Assembly: GCA_900542825.1 (NCBI GenBank)
Contig: UQOY01000001.1
Coordinates: 124,001 to 188,000, forward strand
Length of the DNA: 64,000 bases
Origin: an uncultured Collinsella sp.
GTDB lineage: Bacteria > Actinomycetota > Coriobacteriia > Coriobacteriales > Coriobacteriaceae
Direction of reading: 5' to 3'
Shown: positions 16,488-24,455 of the stretch, one piece after another
How positions within the stretch are numbered: the stretch's first letter is position 1
Layout of the letters: every line of letters begins with the position of its first letter
Position numbers and translations under genes: made by a program
The notes under the pieces: model-generated
The model's database searches: none
What the model was told of the DNA's origin: nothing
The model's input: only the letters and a program-made list of their open reading frames with translations

Positions 16488-17788
16488 TGGGGGTGCGGAC
16501 AGAAAGTTGGACCGCGGGGCGGTCCGGACTGGAGGTTCGCATGTACAGCAGGGAGAAGGTCGAGCTCTTCCTCCTGGCGACGGAGGACGGCATGGGCCCC
16601 ACCGCCGCCGCGGAGTTCGCGGGGGTCACGGTGAGCGCGGCCAAGAAGTGGGCGACGGGGCACCTCCCGCGCAGCTACACCGGCGGGGGCTGTAGAATCG
16701 TGGCGAGGAAACCGCCACGGAAGGAGGCCAGCTTGGGCCCCGACAAGTCGACCTACGCCCCGCCCGCGACCGGCCCGCTCGCCGGGCTCAACGAGGACCA
16801 GATAGAGAACCTGCTGCTCAGGGCGGTGTTGGCCGACCTAAAAGCGGAAGGGTGGGACCCGGCTTCGATCTCGAACAGGAGCAAGTGCGAGCTCGGCGAG
16901 AGATTGAGGCGGGCGACCGCCCTGCCCCTCCGCTCGATCACAGGTTTCTTGAGGATATCGAAGAGCTCCTATGAGTACTGGAGGCCCCGCGTCGCCGCGC
17001 CGCGCGGCCGCGACGCCGACATACGCGACCGCGTGGTGCGCATCTTCCGCGAGGGCTCGGGGTGCTGGGGGTACCGCACCGTCTGGGCGCGCCTGCGCCG
17101 CGAGGGCGTCCGCGCCAGCGAGAAGCGCGTGGCCCGCGTGATGCGCGAGGAGGGTCTCGAGGTCGTCTACAACAAGAGGCGCGCCCGGGGCTACAGCTCC
17201 TACGCCGGCGAGGTCTCCAAGGCGCCGGAGAACCTCGTGAACAGGAATTTCCACGCCGACGAGCCCAACCGGCTGTGGCTCACCGACATCACCGAGTTCA
17301 GGCTCCCGGGCGGCGAGAAGGTCTACCCGAGCCCGGTCATCGACTGCTTCGACGGAATGCCCGTCGCCTGGTCGATCGGGCTGCACCCCGACAAGCGTCT
17401 CGCGAACTCGAGCCTGCTCAAGGCCTGCGCGGCGAGGCCGGCGGGCGGGCGCACGACGATCCACTCGGACCGGGGCGGCCACTACCGCTGGCCGGAGTGG
17501 ATCGGGATCTGCGAGGAGAACGGCCTGGTCAGGAGCATGTCCGCGAAGGGCTGCAGCCCGGACAACTCGGCCTGCGAGGGCTTCTTCGGGCGCCTCAAGA
17601 ACGAGTTCTTCCGCTACAGGGACTGGGAGGGCGTGACGGCCGAGGAGTTCATGGGGAGGCTCGAGGCCTACCTCGTGTACTATCGGGACGGGCGCATCAA
17701 GAAGTCCCTCGAGTGGCTGAGCCCGATGGAGTACCGCAGGAAGCTTGGATACGCATAGGCGCGGTCCAAGAAATCGTCCGCACCCCCA
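16488..17788 (+). mobile_element. IS3-family insertion sequence, complete
   Basis: About 1.3 kb, with ends TG...CA as in IS3 elements. The terminal inverted repeats are GGGTGCGGAC then TTGGACCGCG at 16491-16516, matched at 17760-17785. Each end has two 10-bp identical blocks separated by 6 non-matching bases, and the match extends outward to ATGG. One intact transposase gene fills the element. No 3- or 4-bp target duplication is visible (TTA on the left, TGT on the right), which suggests a deletion or recombination after insertion. Confidence 0.9.
16541..17758 (+). CDS. IS3-family transposase, single-ORF form
   Basis: A 405-residue DDE transposase. The N-terminal 50 residues are an OrfA-like helix-turn-helix; the rest is an OrfB-like rve integrase core. 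Catalytic residues are visible: Asp in L-W-L-T-D-I-T-E-F, Asp in I-H-S-D-R-G-G-H-Y and Glu in N-S-A-C-E-G-F-F-G-R-L-K. Many IS3 elements need a -1 frameshift to fuse OrfA and OrfB; here they are already one frame. The ATG at 16541 follows GGAGG by 5 bases; the ORF extends further upstream past the IS end, which cannot be the native start. Composition is more G+C-rich than the neighbours. Confidence 0.93.
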   Translation: MYSREKVELFLLATEDGMGPTAAAEFAGVTVSAAKKWATGHLPRSYTGGGCRIVARKPPRKEASLGPDKSTYAPPATGPLAGLNEDQIENLLLRAVLADLKAEGWDPASISNRSKCELGERLRRATALPLRSITGFLRISKSSYEYWRPRVAAPRGRDADIRDRVVRIFREGSGCWGYRTVWARLRREGVRASEKRVARVMREEGLEVVYNKRRARGYSSYAGEVSKAPENLVNRNFHADEPNRLWLTDITEFRLPGGEKVYPSPVIDCFDGMPVAWSIGLHPDKRLANSSLLKACAARPAGGRTTIHSDRGGHYRWPEWIGICEENGLVRSMSAKGCSPDNSACEGFFGRLKNEFFRYRDWEGVTAEEFMGRLEAYLVYYRDGRIKKSLEWLSPMEYRRKLGYA

Positions 17789-17862
17789 TGTGGGGTCCCC
17801 GGCATGTATATAAAAATAGCACTGATCCCCAAAGGAAACCAAAGCCGTTAAAACAATTCTTA

Positions 17863-17936
17863 TGGAGCGGGCGACGGGAATCGAACCCGCGTCATCAGCT
17901 TGGAAGGCTGGGGTTCTACCATTGAACTACGCCCGC
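17863..17936 (-). tRNA. tRNA-Gly, anticodon TCC
   Basis: Cloverleaf read on the minus strand: 7-bp acceptor stem beginning GCGGGCG, D-arm with GGTAGAA, anticodon loop CTTCCAA (TCC, complement of 17902-17904), T-arm with GGTTCGATTCC and encoded CCA at 17863-17865. Confidence 0.95.
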
Positions 17937-17942
17937 AAGATA

Positions 17943-18019
17943 TGGTCGGGACGACAGGATTTGAACCTGCGACATCCTGCTCCCAAAGCAGGCGCGCTAC
18001 CAAACTGCGCCACGTCCCG
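17943..18019 (-). tRNA. tRNA-Pro, anticodon TGG
   Basis: Minus-strand cloverleaf with acceptor stem CGGGACG/CGTCCCG, anticodon loop TTTGGGA carrying TGG, T-arm GGTTCAAATCC and encoded CCA at 17943-17945. It lies 6 bp upstream of tRNA-Gly and the two are probably co-transcribed. Confidence 0.95.
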
Positions 18020-18110
18020 AAGGTGTTGAGCAGCTAAGGTCTAAACCTTGCGTGTCCCAAAGCGAAGGAAATTATAGGGGAGACTCCCCGCTTGTGCAAG
18101 CATTGATGCC

Positions 18111-19469
18111 TTAGCTCCTCGAATGTGCAACAAAACGACTATGGAGCAGACCGATCACAAACGCCACCACAGCAACCGGTGCCCACGCAGCACCGATATC
18201 TGCCAGCGGTAACGCGTCGAACGGCAGCCACGCGCCAGCAAAGAACGCATCGCGGACCGACGTGATCACGCTCTGCACCGCGACAACGCCGCCGACCCAG
18301 ACCCACACCTGCGGATGCGCATCGCAAAAACCGTGCACCAGGCCCATAAGCACCAGCACGATGGCGACGGGATACAAGGCATTGAGCATGGGCACCGAGA
18401 ACATGAGGATCATGTCGAGGCCCACGTTGGAGAGCACGCACGAAAACGCTGCGAACACAAAGGCGAGAACCGCAAAGGGACGGCGCATGGCCTCCTCGGA
18501 GGCCTCCGCCCCCTCTTCAACTACGTACGTCTCGCAGAAGTAGCGCGCACAGCAGCTAATGAGGCCGATGCACACGTTCATGCAGGCGAGGAAGAAAATC
18601 GCAAACACCACAACCGTGCCAGCAAGGCCAAAGTGCATGGAGGCCGAGCGAGCAAGGATGGCAGCGCCGTTGGTGGCGTCGGGCATCACGGTGCCGAGCT
18701 GCATACCGGCAAGGGCCAAGCCGCAATAGATGATGGCCATGAGCACGCCGGCGATCACACCGGAACGCGAAATCTCGAAGGCCACGCGCTTGTCATCGGT
18801 AACACCCAACTCGTGGATAGTCTCGGCGATGATGATGCCGAAGGCGAGCGACGCGAGCAGGTCCATGGTCTGGTAGCCGGTCAAAAAGCCCTGCACGGCA
18901 GCACCGGCATCGTAGGGAGCCTGAGGCGCGGCAGCCGGTCCCAGCGGCGAGACCACGGCGGCACCCACGACCAGTACGATGAGCGCAATGAGCGCGGGAC
19001 CCGTAATGCGACCGAGCACGCGCGTGATGACACCCGGGCGCAGCGTGAGCACAAACGCGACGACAAAGAAGCCAACGGCAAACACCAGGCGAGCCGTGCC
19101 GAGCGAGACGCCCTCCGGCAGCAGCGGCACCAGCATCTCGAAGGCCGTAGAGCTCGTGCGCGGAATAGCCAGGCACGGACCGATGGCCAGATACACCGCT
19201 GCGACAAAGAACTCACCAAACTTGGGGTGCACGCGGCCGGCAAGCTCGCGTGCCGTTCCGGCAAGCGCCACGGCGATAAAGCCCATGACGGGCAGGCCGA
19301 TGGCGGCAATCAGAAAGCCGAACATGGCGACCGGCGTGGCAGAACCTGCCTGCAGCGCCAGCAGCGGCGGAATAATGAGGTTGCCGGCGCCAAAGAGCAT
19401 CGAGAACAGGGCGATGCCGACGGTGACGACATGGTCGGAGCGCAGACCACGCGGGGTGGATGAAGCCAT
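18111..19469 (-). CDS. brnQ: Branched-chain amino acid carrier BrnQ
   Basis: A 452-residue membrane protein of the LIVCS family, importing leucine, isoleucine and valine with Na+ or H+. About 12 hydrophobic segments are visible. The N-terminus has the family signature G-I-A-L-F-S-M-L-F-G-A-G-N-L-I-I-P-P. Length is standard. AAAGG precedes the ATG at 19469. It stands alone between the tRNA genes and the selenium operon, whose terminator lies just upstream. Confidence 0.93.
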   Translation of the reverse strand: MASSTPRGLRSDHVVTVGIALFSMLFGAGNLIIPPLLALQAGSATPVAMFGFLIAAIGLPVMGFIAVALAGTARELAGRVHPKFGEFFVAAVYLAIGPCLAIPRTSSTAFEMLVPLLPEGVSLGTARLVFAVGFFVVAFVLTLRPGVITRVLGRITGPALIALIVLVVGAAVVSPLGPAAAPQAPYDAGAAVQGFLTGYQTMDLLASLAFGIIIAETIHELGVTDDKRVAFEISRSGVIAGVLMAIIYCGLALAGMQLGTVMPDATNGAAILARSASMHFGLAGTVVVFAIFFLACMNVCIGLISCCARYFCETYVVEEGAEASEEAMRRPFAVLAFVFAAFSCVLSNVGLDMILMFSVPMLNALYPVAIVLVLMGLVHGFCDAHPQVWVWVGGVVAVQSVITSVRDAFFAGAWLPFDALPLADIGAAWAPVAVVAFVIGLLHSRFVAHSRS

Positions 19470-19492
19470 GGGACCACCTTTCGGGTCGAAAC

Positions 19493-19522
19493 AAAAACGG
19501 GACGGGCAAAAGACCCGTCCCG
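19493..19522 (-). terminator. Terminator of the selenium operon
   Basis: On the minus strand a 9-bp stem (CGGGACGGG at 19498-19506 with CCCGTCCCG at 19514-19522) is followed by five T residues. It lies 14 bp past the cysteine desulfurase stop. Confidence 0.85.
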
Positions 19523-19536
19523 CAAGTATATACGCT

Positions 19537-20676
19537 CTAGCAGACTAAATCGCGCAAAGCGTCAATCGCGGTGTCGACTTCCTCGTCCGTGTTGAAATAC
19601 CCAAACGAGAAGCGGACGACGCCCTGGCGCTCGGTACCTAACGCGCGGTGCATGAGCGGAGCGCAATGGGCGCCGGGGCGCGTCGCAATCCCCCACCCTT
19701 GCATGAGCGCGTCCGAGATCTCGGCAGAGTCGATATCGCCCACGTTGAGCGACACGATCGCCGAGCGCGCGGGTTGGTCAAACGCACCGTAGAGCTTAAT
19801 CCCCGGAATCTCGCGCACACCGGCAAGGAAGCGATCAGCGAGCGCACGCTCGTGGGCAGCAATCGCCTCGACCCCACCCTGGGTCTCGATAAAGTCGAGA
19901 CCAGCGGAAAGGCCCGCGATGCCGTGACCGTTGAGCGTGCCCGCCTCCAAGCGCGTGGGCCACTCAAGTGGCTGCAGTGGGTCGAAGCTGTGCACTCCCG
20001 TGCCGCCCATGGCCCACGGCGCCACATCGACGCCCTGGACCACGGCCAGGCCGCCGGTGCCTTGGGGTCCCATGAGCCCCTTGTGGCCGGTAAAGCACAC
20101 CACGTCGAGCCCCATGGCCTGCATATCGATATGCGCCGTGCCGGCAGACTGTGAGGCATCGACGATCACGAGCGCACCGGCCGCATGGGCCATGGCAGCC
20201 ACGCGCGCAATGTCGACCGCGTTGCCGGTCACATTGGAGGCGTGCGTCACCACCACGACACGCGTGCCCGGCGTGACCAGCTGCTCGAGCTCGTCGTAGT
20301 CGAGCACGCCGCTCGCGTCGCAACCCGCATGCTCAACGGTCACGCCCCGCTCTGCCGCCAGGCGGTTGAGCGGACGCAGCACGGAGTTGTGCTCGAGCAC
20401 CGTTGTGACCACACGGTCGCCGGGGCACACCACCCCGTTGATGACGGTGTTGAGCGCCGCGGTTGAGTTGGGCGTAAAACAAACATGGTCAGCACGCGGG
20501 CAGCCCAGCAAGCGTGCGAGCTTGGCACGGCAACCGTGAATCGTACGCGCCGCATCGAGCGCACCCGACGTGGCACCGCGCCCGGCATTGCCGAGCGAGC
20601 ACATCGCCTGCGCCACGGCATCGATCACCGTCTGCGGCTTGTGCATGGTCGTCGCCGCGTTATCCAGGTAGATCAT
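19537..20676 (-). CDS. Cysteine desulfurase, selenium-operon type
   Basis: A 379-residue class V aminotransferase that removes sulfur or selenium from (seleno)cysteine. The PLP lysine is in C-F-T-G-H-K-G-L-M-G and the catalytic Cys in R-P-G-A-H-C-A-P-L-M. Its start overlaps the DUF3343 stop (ATGA). Co-transcription with selD and yedF suggests it supplies selenide to SelD for selenophosphate synthesis, a role inferred from context. The ATG at 20676 is preferred over the GTG five codons upstream. Confidence 0.9.
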   Translation of the reverse strand: MIYLDNAATTMHKPQTVIDAVAQAMCSLGNAGRGATSGALDAARTIHGCRAKLARLLGCPRADHVCFTPNSTAALNTVINGVVCPGDRVVTTVLEHNSVLRPLNRLAAERGVTVEHAGCDASGVLDYDELEQLVTPGTRVVVVTHASNVTGNAVDIARVAAMAHAAGALVIVDASQSAGTAHIDMQAMGLDVVCFTGHKGLMGPQGTGGLAVVQGVDVAPWAMGGTGVHSFDPLQPLEWPTRLEAGTLNGHGIAGLSAGLDFIETQGGVEAIAAHERALADRFLAGVREIPGIKLYGAFDQPARSAIVSLNVGDIDSAEISDALMQGWGIATRPGAHCAPLMHRALGTERQGVVRFSFGYFNTDEEVDTAIDALRDLVC

Positions 20677-20924
20677 CGCACGACCTCCCACATATCGATC
20701 ACGGTATAGCCCTCGGTGGGAACGCCCGCCGCGGCAAGCTCGCCGCGCAGCAGGTCCTCATCCGAAGGCAGAGCCTTCCACGCCAAGCCGCAGCCGGCAG
20801 CGACCTCCCCGGGCACGGGAATCGTACGCCCGGGAAGACCACGCTCGATGCACAGGGACTCGCAACCCATGGCGGCCGCCGTGGTGGGAAACGTGATGAC
20901 AAGCGCCGGGCGCTTCTCCCTCAT
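20673..20924 (-). CDS. DUF3343 family small protein
   Basis: An 83-residue soluble protein rich in small residues, of the DUF3343 type often found beside selenium-metabolism genes. Function unknown; a Cys in A-A-G-C-G-L-A could be functional. GGAG lies 6 bases before the ATG at 20924; a TTG five codons earlier is less likely. It overlaps the desulfurase gene by 4 bp. Confidence 0.78.
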   Translation of the reverse strand: MREKRPALVITFPTTAAAMGCESLCIERGLPGRTIPVPGEVAAGCGLAWKALPSDEDLLRGELAAAGVPTEGYTVIDMWEVVR

Positions 20925-20943
20925 GGCAACTCCAACCAATACG

Positions 20944-21570
20944 CTACGGGCGCACGACGCGCACGGCCTGCTCCATCTTCTCCACGATCACGTACATGTT
21001 CGTGACCTCGCCCACGGCAAGCTGGTCCTTAATGCCATAGTGGTCCAGGCAGGTGCCGCAGGTGAGGATCTCGACGCCCTGCTCGGCCAGGCCCTTCAGG
21101 TCATCGAGCACCGGAGAGCCCTCGACGGTGAGCTTGGCACCGCCGTTGTAGAACAGCATAGTCGCAGGCAGCTCCTCCTGCTGCGTCACGGCAAAGATAA
21201 AGGCCTTCATGAGCTTGTGGCCCAACTCGTCGTCGCCACGGCCCATGCAATCGGTGTAGACGGAAACGACCAGCTTGCCCTTGCCGGCGCTGGCGTCGCA
21301 GAAAGCGGCACCGTCCTGCTCGGGGTCTGCCACGGCAACGGCGCCAGAGGTCGCGACAGTCACGTGCCACTCGGCGTCCGAGATCTTCTCGACCGAGGCC
21401 GTGCAGCCCTTCTCCTGCGCCATTTTGGAGATGTTCTTGACGGCGGTCTCGTTATCGACCAAGGTCACCACGGCGCCCTCGCCATCGAGCTGCTTGAGAG
21501 CCTTGAGCGTCTTGACGACGGGCAGCGGGCAGGCATCGCCCATGGCATTGACTTCAATCTTGGTAGACAT
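20944..21570 (-). CDS. yedF: Selenium metabolism protein YedF, TusA-like plus DsrE-like
   Basis: A 208-residue two-domain protein. Residues 1-75 are TusA-like with the C-P-x-P motif (G-D-A-C-P-L-P-V-V); the rest is DsrE-like with cysteines in T-D-C-M-G-R-G and T-C-G-T-C-L-D. Such proteins are associated with selenium use and may carry selenium or sulfur as a persulfide/perselenide; the exact role is not established. The ATG at 21570 is preceded by GAAAGG. It lies between selD and the DUF3343 gene. Confidence 0.88.
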   Translation of the reverse strand: MSTKIEVNAMGDACPLPVVKTLKALKQLDGEGAVVTLVDNETAVKNISKMAQEKGCTASVEKISDAEWHVTVATSGAVAVADPEQDGAAFCDASAGKGKLVVSVYTDCMGRGDDELGHKLMKAFIFAVTQQEELPATMLFYNGGAKLTVEGSPVLDDLKGLAEQGVEILTCGTCLDHYGIKDQLAVGEVTNMYVIVEKMEQAVRVVRP

Positions 21571-21630
21571 AGTAAATTCCTTTCGAAAGGGGCCGCCCAG
21601 AACAACGGACGATCGCATAAACGGTTTTCC

Positions 21631-22680
21631 TTAATGCACAACGCGAACAGCAGGACCGCCCGGCACCGCCTCGCACACGCGACCGATAACGGCGGCGATG
21701 CGACCCTCGGCATGCAGACGGTGCGCGAGCTCATCCACGTCGGCAGCAGGCGCCGCGATGAGCAAACCGCCCGAGGTCTGCGGATCGTACAGCGCATCCA
21801 GCATGCCCGCCTCCAGGCCATCGTCGGTCGCCACGCGCGGGCCAAAGAAATCCTGGTTGCGGTAGGCGCCGGCAGGGATAATGCCCAGACGCGCCATGTC
21901 GAGCACCTGGTCAAAGAGCGGCACTGCCCCCGACGCAAGCTCAATCTGCACGCCCGAGCCCTCGGCCATCTCGCACGCATGCCCGATCAGGCCAAAGCCC
22001 GTAATGTCAGTGCAGCCGTGAAGCTCGAGTCCCTCGGCCAGACGAATCGGGGCCTCGTTAAGGGTGCGCATCGAGTCAAACATCGGGCTAGCCTCGTCCT
22101 GCTCGATAAGCTCGCCCTTAATGGCCGTGGTGATGATGCCCGAGCCGATCGCCTTGGTCAGCAGTAGAACGTCGCCCACGCGTGCGCCGCTATTGGTGAG
22201 CATGTGGTCGAGTGCGACAAAACCGCTCACGGACAGGCCGTACTTGGGCTCGTCGTCGTTGATGGTGTGGCCACCCGCGATGGAGCAGCCCGCCTCAACG
22301 CACTTGTCGGCGCCACCCGCCAGAATCTGGCCAGCAGCCTCAACACCCAGGCAGCTGGGTATGCAGAGCAGGTTCATGGCATGGCTCGGCCGCCCGCCCA
22401 TGGCGTAGATGTCCGACAGCGAGTTGGCCGCGGCGATCTGGCCAAACAGAAACGGGTCGTCGACCATCGGCGGGAAGAAGTCGATGGACTGAACGAGGGC
22501 CAGGTTATCGCCGACGCGGAAAACGCTCGCATCGTCGGAGGTATCGAACCCCACGAGCAGGTTGTCGTTATGCACATTGGGTAAGTCGCCCAGGACCTGG
22601 GCGAGGGCTCCAGGAGCCAACTTAGCGGCTCAACCGCTCGCGGCGGTCATCTGCGTGAGCTTCACGAGCTCGTCAGCCAT
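21631..22680 (-). CDS. selD: Selenophosphate synthetase, selenocysteine-containing
   Basis: SelD makes selenophosphate from selenide and ATP for selenocysteine and selenouridine synthesis. The ORF visible without readthrough starts at 22620, but the true N-terminus lies upstream of an in-frame TGA at 22630-22632. From the ATG at 22680 (AGGAGG just upstream) the sequence reads M-A-D-E-L-V then A-A-S-G-U-A-A-K-L-A-P-G. Sec is residue 17, where E. coli has catalytic Cys17. Full length is 349 residues. The glycine-rich and metal-binding motifs (D-D-A-S-V-F, G-G-H-T) follow. The enzyme thus depends on its own product. Confidence 0.95.
22588..22632 (-). promoter_or_regulatory. Candidate SECIS of selD with the UGA codon
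   Basis: After the UGA (22630-22632) a hairpin at 22588-22602 has GCCC/GGGC closing an AGGTCCT loop with the GGTC seen in SECIS loops. A nearer alternative stem (GGCT/AGCC) also exists, so the exact element is uncertain. Confidence 0.5.
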
Positions 22681-22762
22681 CGATTCCTCCTCTCATAGGT
22701 CAATCAGTTCCTCCCAGTATACGCATGGCGGCGCCGAGAGCGGGCGATTTATCGCAAGCCCC

Positions 22763-22975
22763 CTACGCGAGCGCCTGTGCGCGAATGGCCGCACCGATGG
22801 CACCGGCAAAGCGTGCCAGGGGTGCGGTCTCTACCGGCGAGCCCAACAGCGCGCCCAACCGCTCCACGACATAGGCGTTTTCGCACAGACCGCCGGTCAG
22901 ATAGTACGGTGCGCCCGCCGCCTGCCCGGCCATAGTGGCCACGCGCGACACGAGCTGCACGGTGGGTGGCGAAAA
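22763..22975 (-). pseudogene. Remnant of a BadF/BcrA-type CoA-dehydratase activase
   Basis: About 70 residues match the C-terminal end of ATP-dependent activators of 2-hydroxyacyl-CoA dehydratases: Y-Y-L-T-G-G-L-C-E-N-A, then L-G-S-P-V-E and F-A-G-A-I-G-A-A-I-R-A-Q. The ATPase N-terminal half is missing; upstream in-frame codons do not resemble the family. It lies 82 bp upstream of selD in the same direction. It is a decayed gene, perhaps left by a deletion that also brought a new promoter to selD. Confidence 0.65.
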
Positions 22976-23287
22976 CCCAGCCGCGCCTAAACCCAGAATT
23001 TTAGGGAACCTGCCTTGCGGACAGTTATTTAGTTGTGCGTCGTCTCTCCCGGAGCCGTGAACATACCTGCTCATATGCGGCTCCAAGCCATATACAGGGC
23101 GCGCGCGGCAACGCGGCGAATGTATGTCGTTTGCGGCATGTGCGCACCCTCCTTAACCAGTCGAGGTCAACTATATCAACGGTCATCGACCATGCGAACA
23201 CCGTTGACATTCGTACGACAACGTCGTGTGCCGTCGTTTAATAAATTATTATCTTGATTGATAAGAGTTTGTCATCCCTCATTTAGC

Positions 23288-23330
23288 GAACGGCAAAAAC
23301 AAAGCCGCCGAGGCTTATATCCCCCGACGG
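23288..23330 (-). terminator. Terminator of the mod operon
   Basis: On the minus strand GCCGTCGGGG pairs with CCTCGGCGGC (two G-U pairs) around a GATATAAG loop, followed by TTTGTTTTTG. It lies about 50 bp beyond the modC stop, after the 13-bp tandem repeats whose units contain the same left-arm sequence. Confidence 0.75.
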
Positions 23331-23376
23331 CATCCCCCGACGGCATCACCCGACGGCATCACCCGACGGCATCACC
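23322..23376. repeat. 13-bp tandem repeat, about four units
   Basis: The unit CCCGACGGCATCA is repeated about four times directly after the modC stop, the first copy slightly changed (an extra C run). Units contain CCCGACGGC, the complement of the 5' arm of the modC terminator, so several alternative 5' arms exist for the same 3' arm. Confidence 0.85.
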
Positions 23377-23381
23377 CGGCG

Positions 23382-24452
23382 CTATCGACAAACCAAATGG
23401 ATCCTGCTGGCATCAAAATGCATGCGCAGCGTCTCGCCTGCTTGTGGCAGCTCGTCGACAGGCATGCCCACTTTGTTGACCTTCCACTGCAGACGCGTGG
23501 GCGCATCGGCCCGCGGCGCATCCAACAGCACCAGGCGCTCAAAGCGCGAATCGCTCACACGGGCCACGTGCAAATCGTAGCTGTTGCGGCCCCGCTCAGC
23601 ACGATTGTCAACATGGAAGTAGCTTGCGCGAATACCCAGGTACGCCACGTCGTCGGGTACCTCACGACCTACATTAAAGGTCATACCCCAATCGAGGGCC
23701 TCGACCTCCTGGGGCCCAATCTTGCGCGCACGGCTTGTGTTCTTGCAACCCGTCAAGCGCAGCGCCGCCAGCGTCTGCGGACGGCGGACCACATCCTCGA
23801 CGGAGCCTATCTCCTCCACATGCCCATTATGCATAACGCAGATGCGCTCGCACAGACGGCACGCCTCGTCGATATCGTGGCTCACGTACAGCACAGTGCG
23901 GCTGCACACATCGAACAGGTCGAGCATACTCTGCTCGAGCGCGCTCTTAAGATAGGAATCGAGCGCGCTCATGGGCTCGTCGAACATAAAAATGCCCGGA
24001 TGCGCCGCCACCATGCGCGCAAGCGCCACGCGTTGCTGCTGACCGCCCGAGAGGCGCGCGGGATAGCGGTCGGCAAAGTCGGCCAGACCGAAAATGCCCA
24101 GATAGCGCTCGGCCAGCCTTTTACGCGCCGCGGCGTCACCCGCATCCCTTACGCCGGCGCATACGTTATCGGCCACCGACATGTTGGGAAAGAGCTGATA
24201 GTTTTGGAACAGCAGGGCGCATTTGCGCTCCTGGGGCGACAGGTTGATGCCCGCCGACGAGTCAAAAAAGGTCACACCGTTGACGACAATCTTGCCCTCG
24301 TCGGGCGTCTCCACGCCGGCAACGCAACGCAAGGTGCAGCTCTTGCCGCATCCGGAAGCACCGAGCAAGCCAACGCGCTCCTCGCCGGCTTCGAGTTGGA
24401 TGTCGAGAGTGAACCCGGGATAGCGCTTTTTGATATCCAGAACGAGCGACAT
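23382..24452 (-). CDS. modC: Molybdate ABC transporter ATP-binding protein ModC
   Basis: A 356-residue ABC ATPase that powers molybdate import. Walker A (G-A-S-G-C-G-K-S), Q-loop, ABC signature (L-S-G-G-Q-Q-Q-R), Walker B (I-F-M-F-D-E-P) and H-loop are intact. From about residue 230 there is a regulatory C-terminal part where ModC proteins carry a Mop-like domain. It starts 3 bp after the modB stop. FdhF is the obvious molybdenum consumer in the window. Confidence 0.9.
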   Translation of the reverse strand: MSLVLDIKKRYPGFTLDIQLEAGEERVGLLGASGCGKSCTLRCVAGVETPDEGKIVVNGVTFFDSSAGINLSPQERKCALLFQNYQLFPNMSVADNVCAGVRDAGDAAARKRLAERYLGIFGLADFADRYPARLSGGQQQRVALARMVAAHPGIFMFDEPMSALDSYLKSALEQSMLDLFDVCSRTVLYVSHDIDEACRLCERICVMHNGHVEEIGSVEDVVRRPQTLAALRLTGCKNTSRARKIGPQEVEALDWGMTFNVGREVPDDVAYLGIRASYFHVDNRAERGRNSYDLHVARVSDSRFERLVLLDAPRADAPTRLQWKVNKVGMPVDELPQAGETLRMHFDASRIHLVCR

Positions 24453-24455
24453 GGC

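Larger units (their letters stand above)
22976..23381. other. Intergenic region between activase remnant and modC
   Basis: This 400-bp gap holds, on the minus strand, a strong ribosome binding site AAGGAGGG near 23147 followed by a 22-codon frame beginning M-P-Q-T-T-Y-I-R-R, perhaps the beheaded start of the decayed gene. Upstream of it TCAACGGT and ACCGTTGA form an inverted repeat (about 23184-23215) next to GATATAGT, a plausible promoter for the selD unit. The modC terminator and 13-bp repeats occupy the right end. Confidence 0.4.

Noticed and set aside
23322..23376. Tandem repeat as CRISPR
   Set aside because: 13-bp units directly joined without spacers and no cas genes; it is a simple tandem repeat at a terminator.
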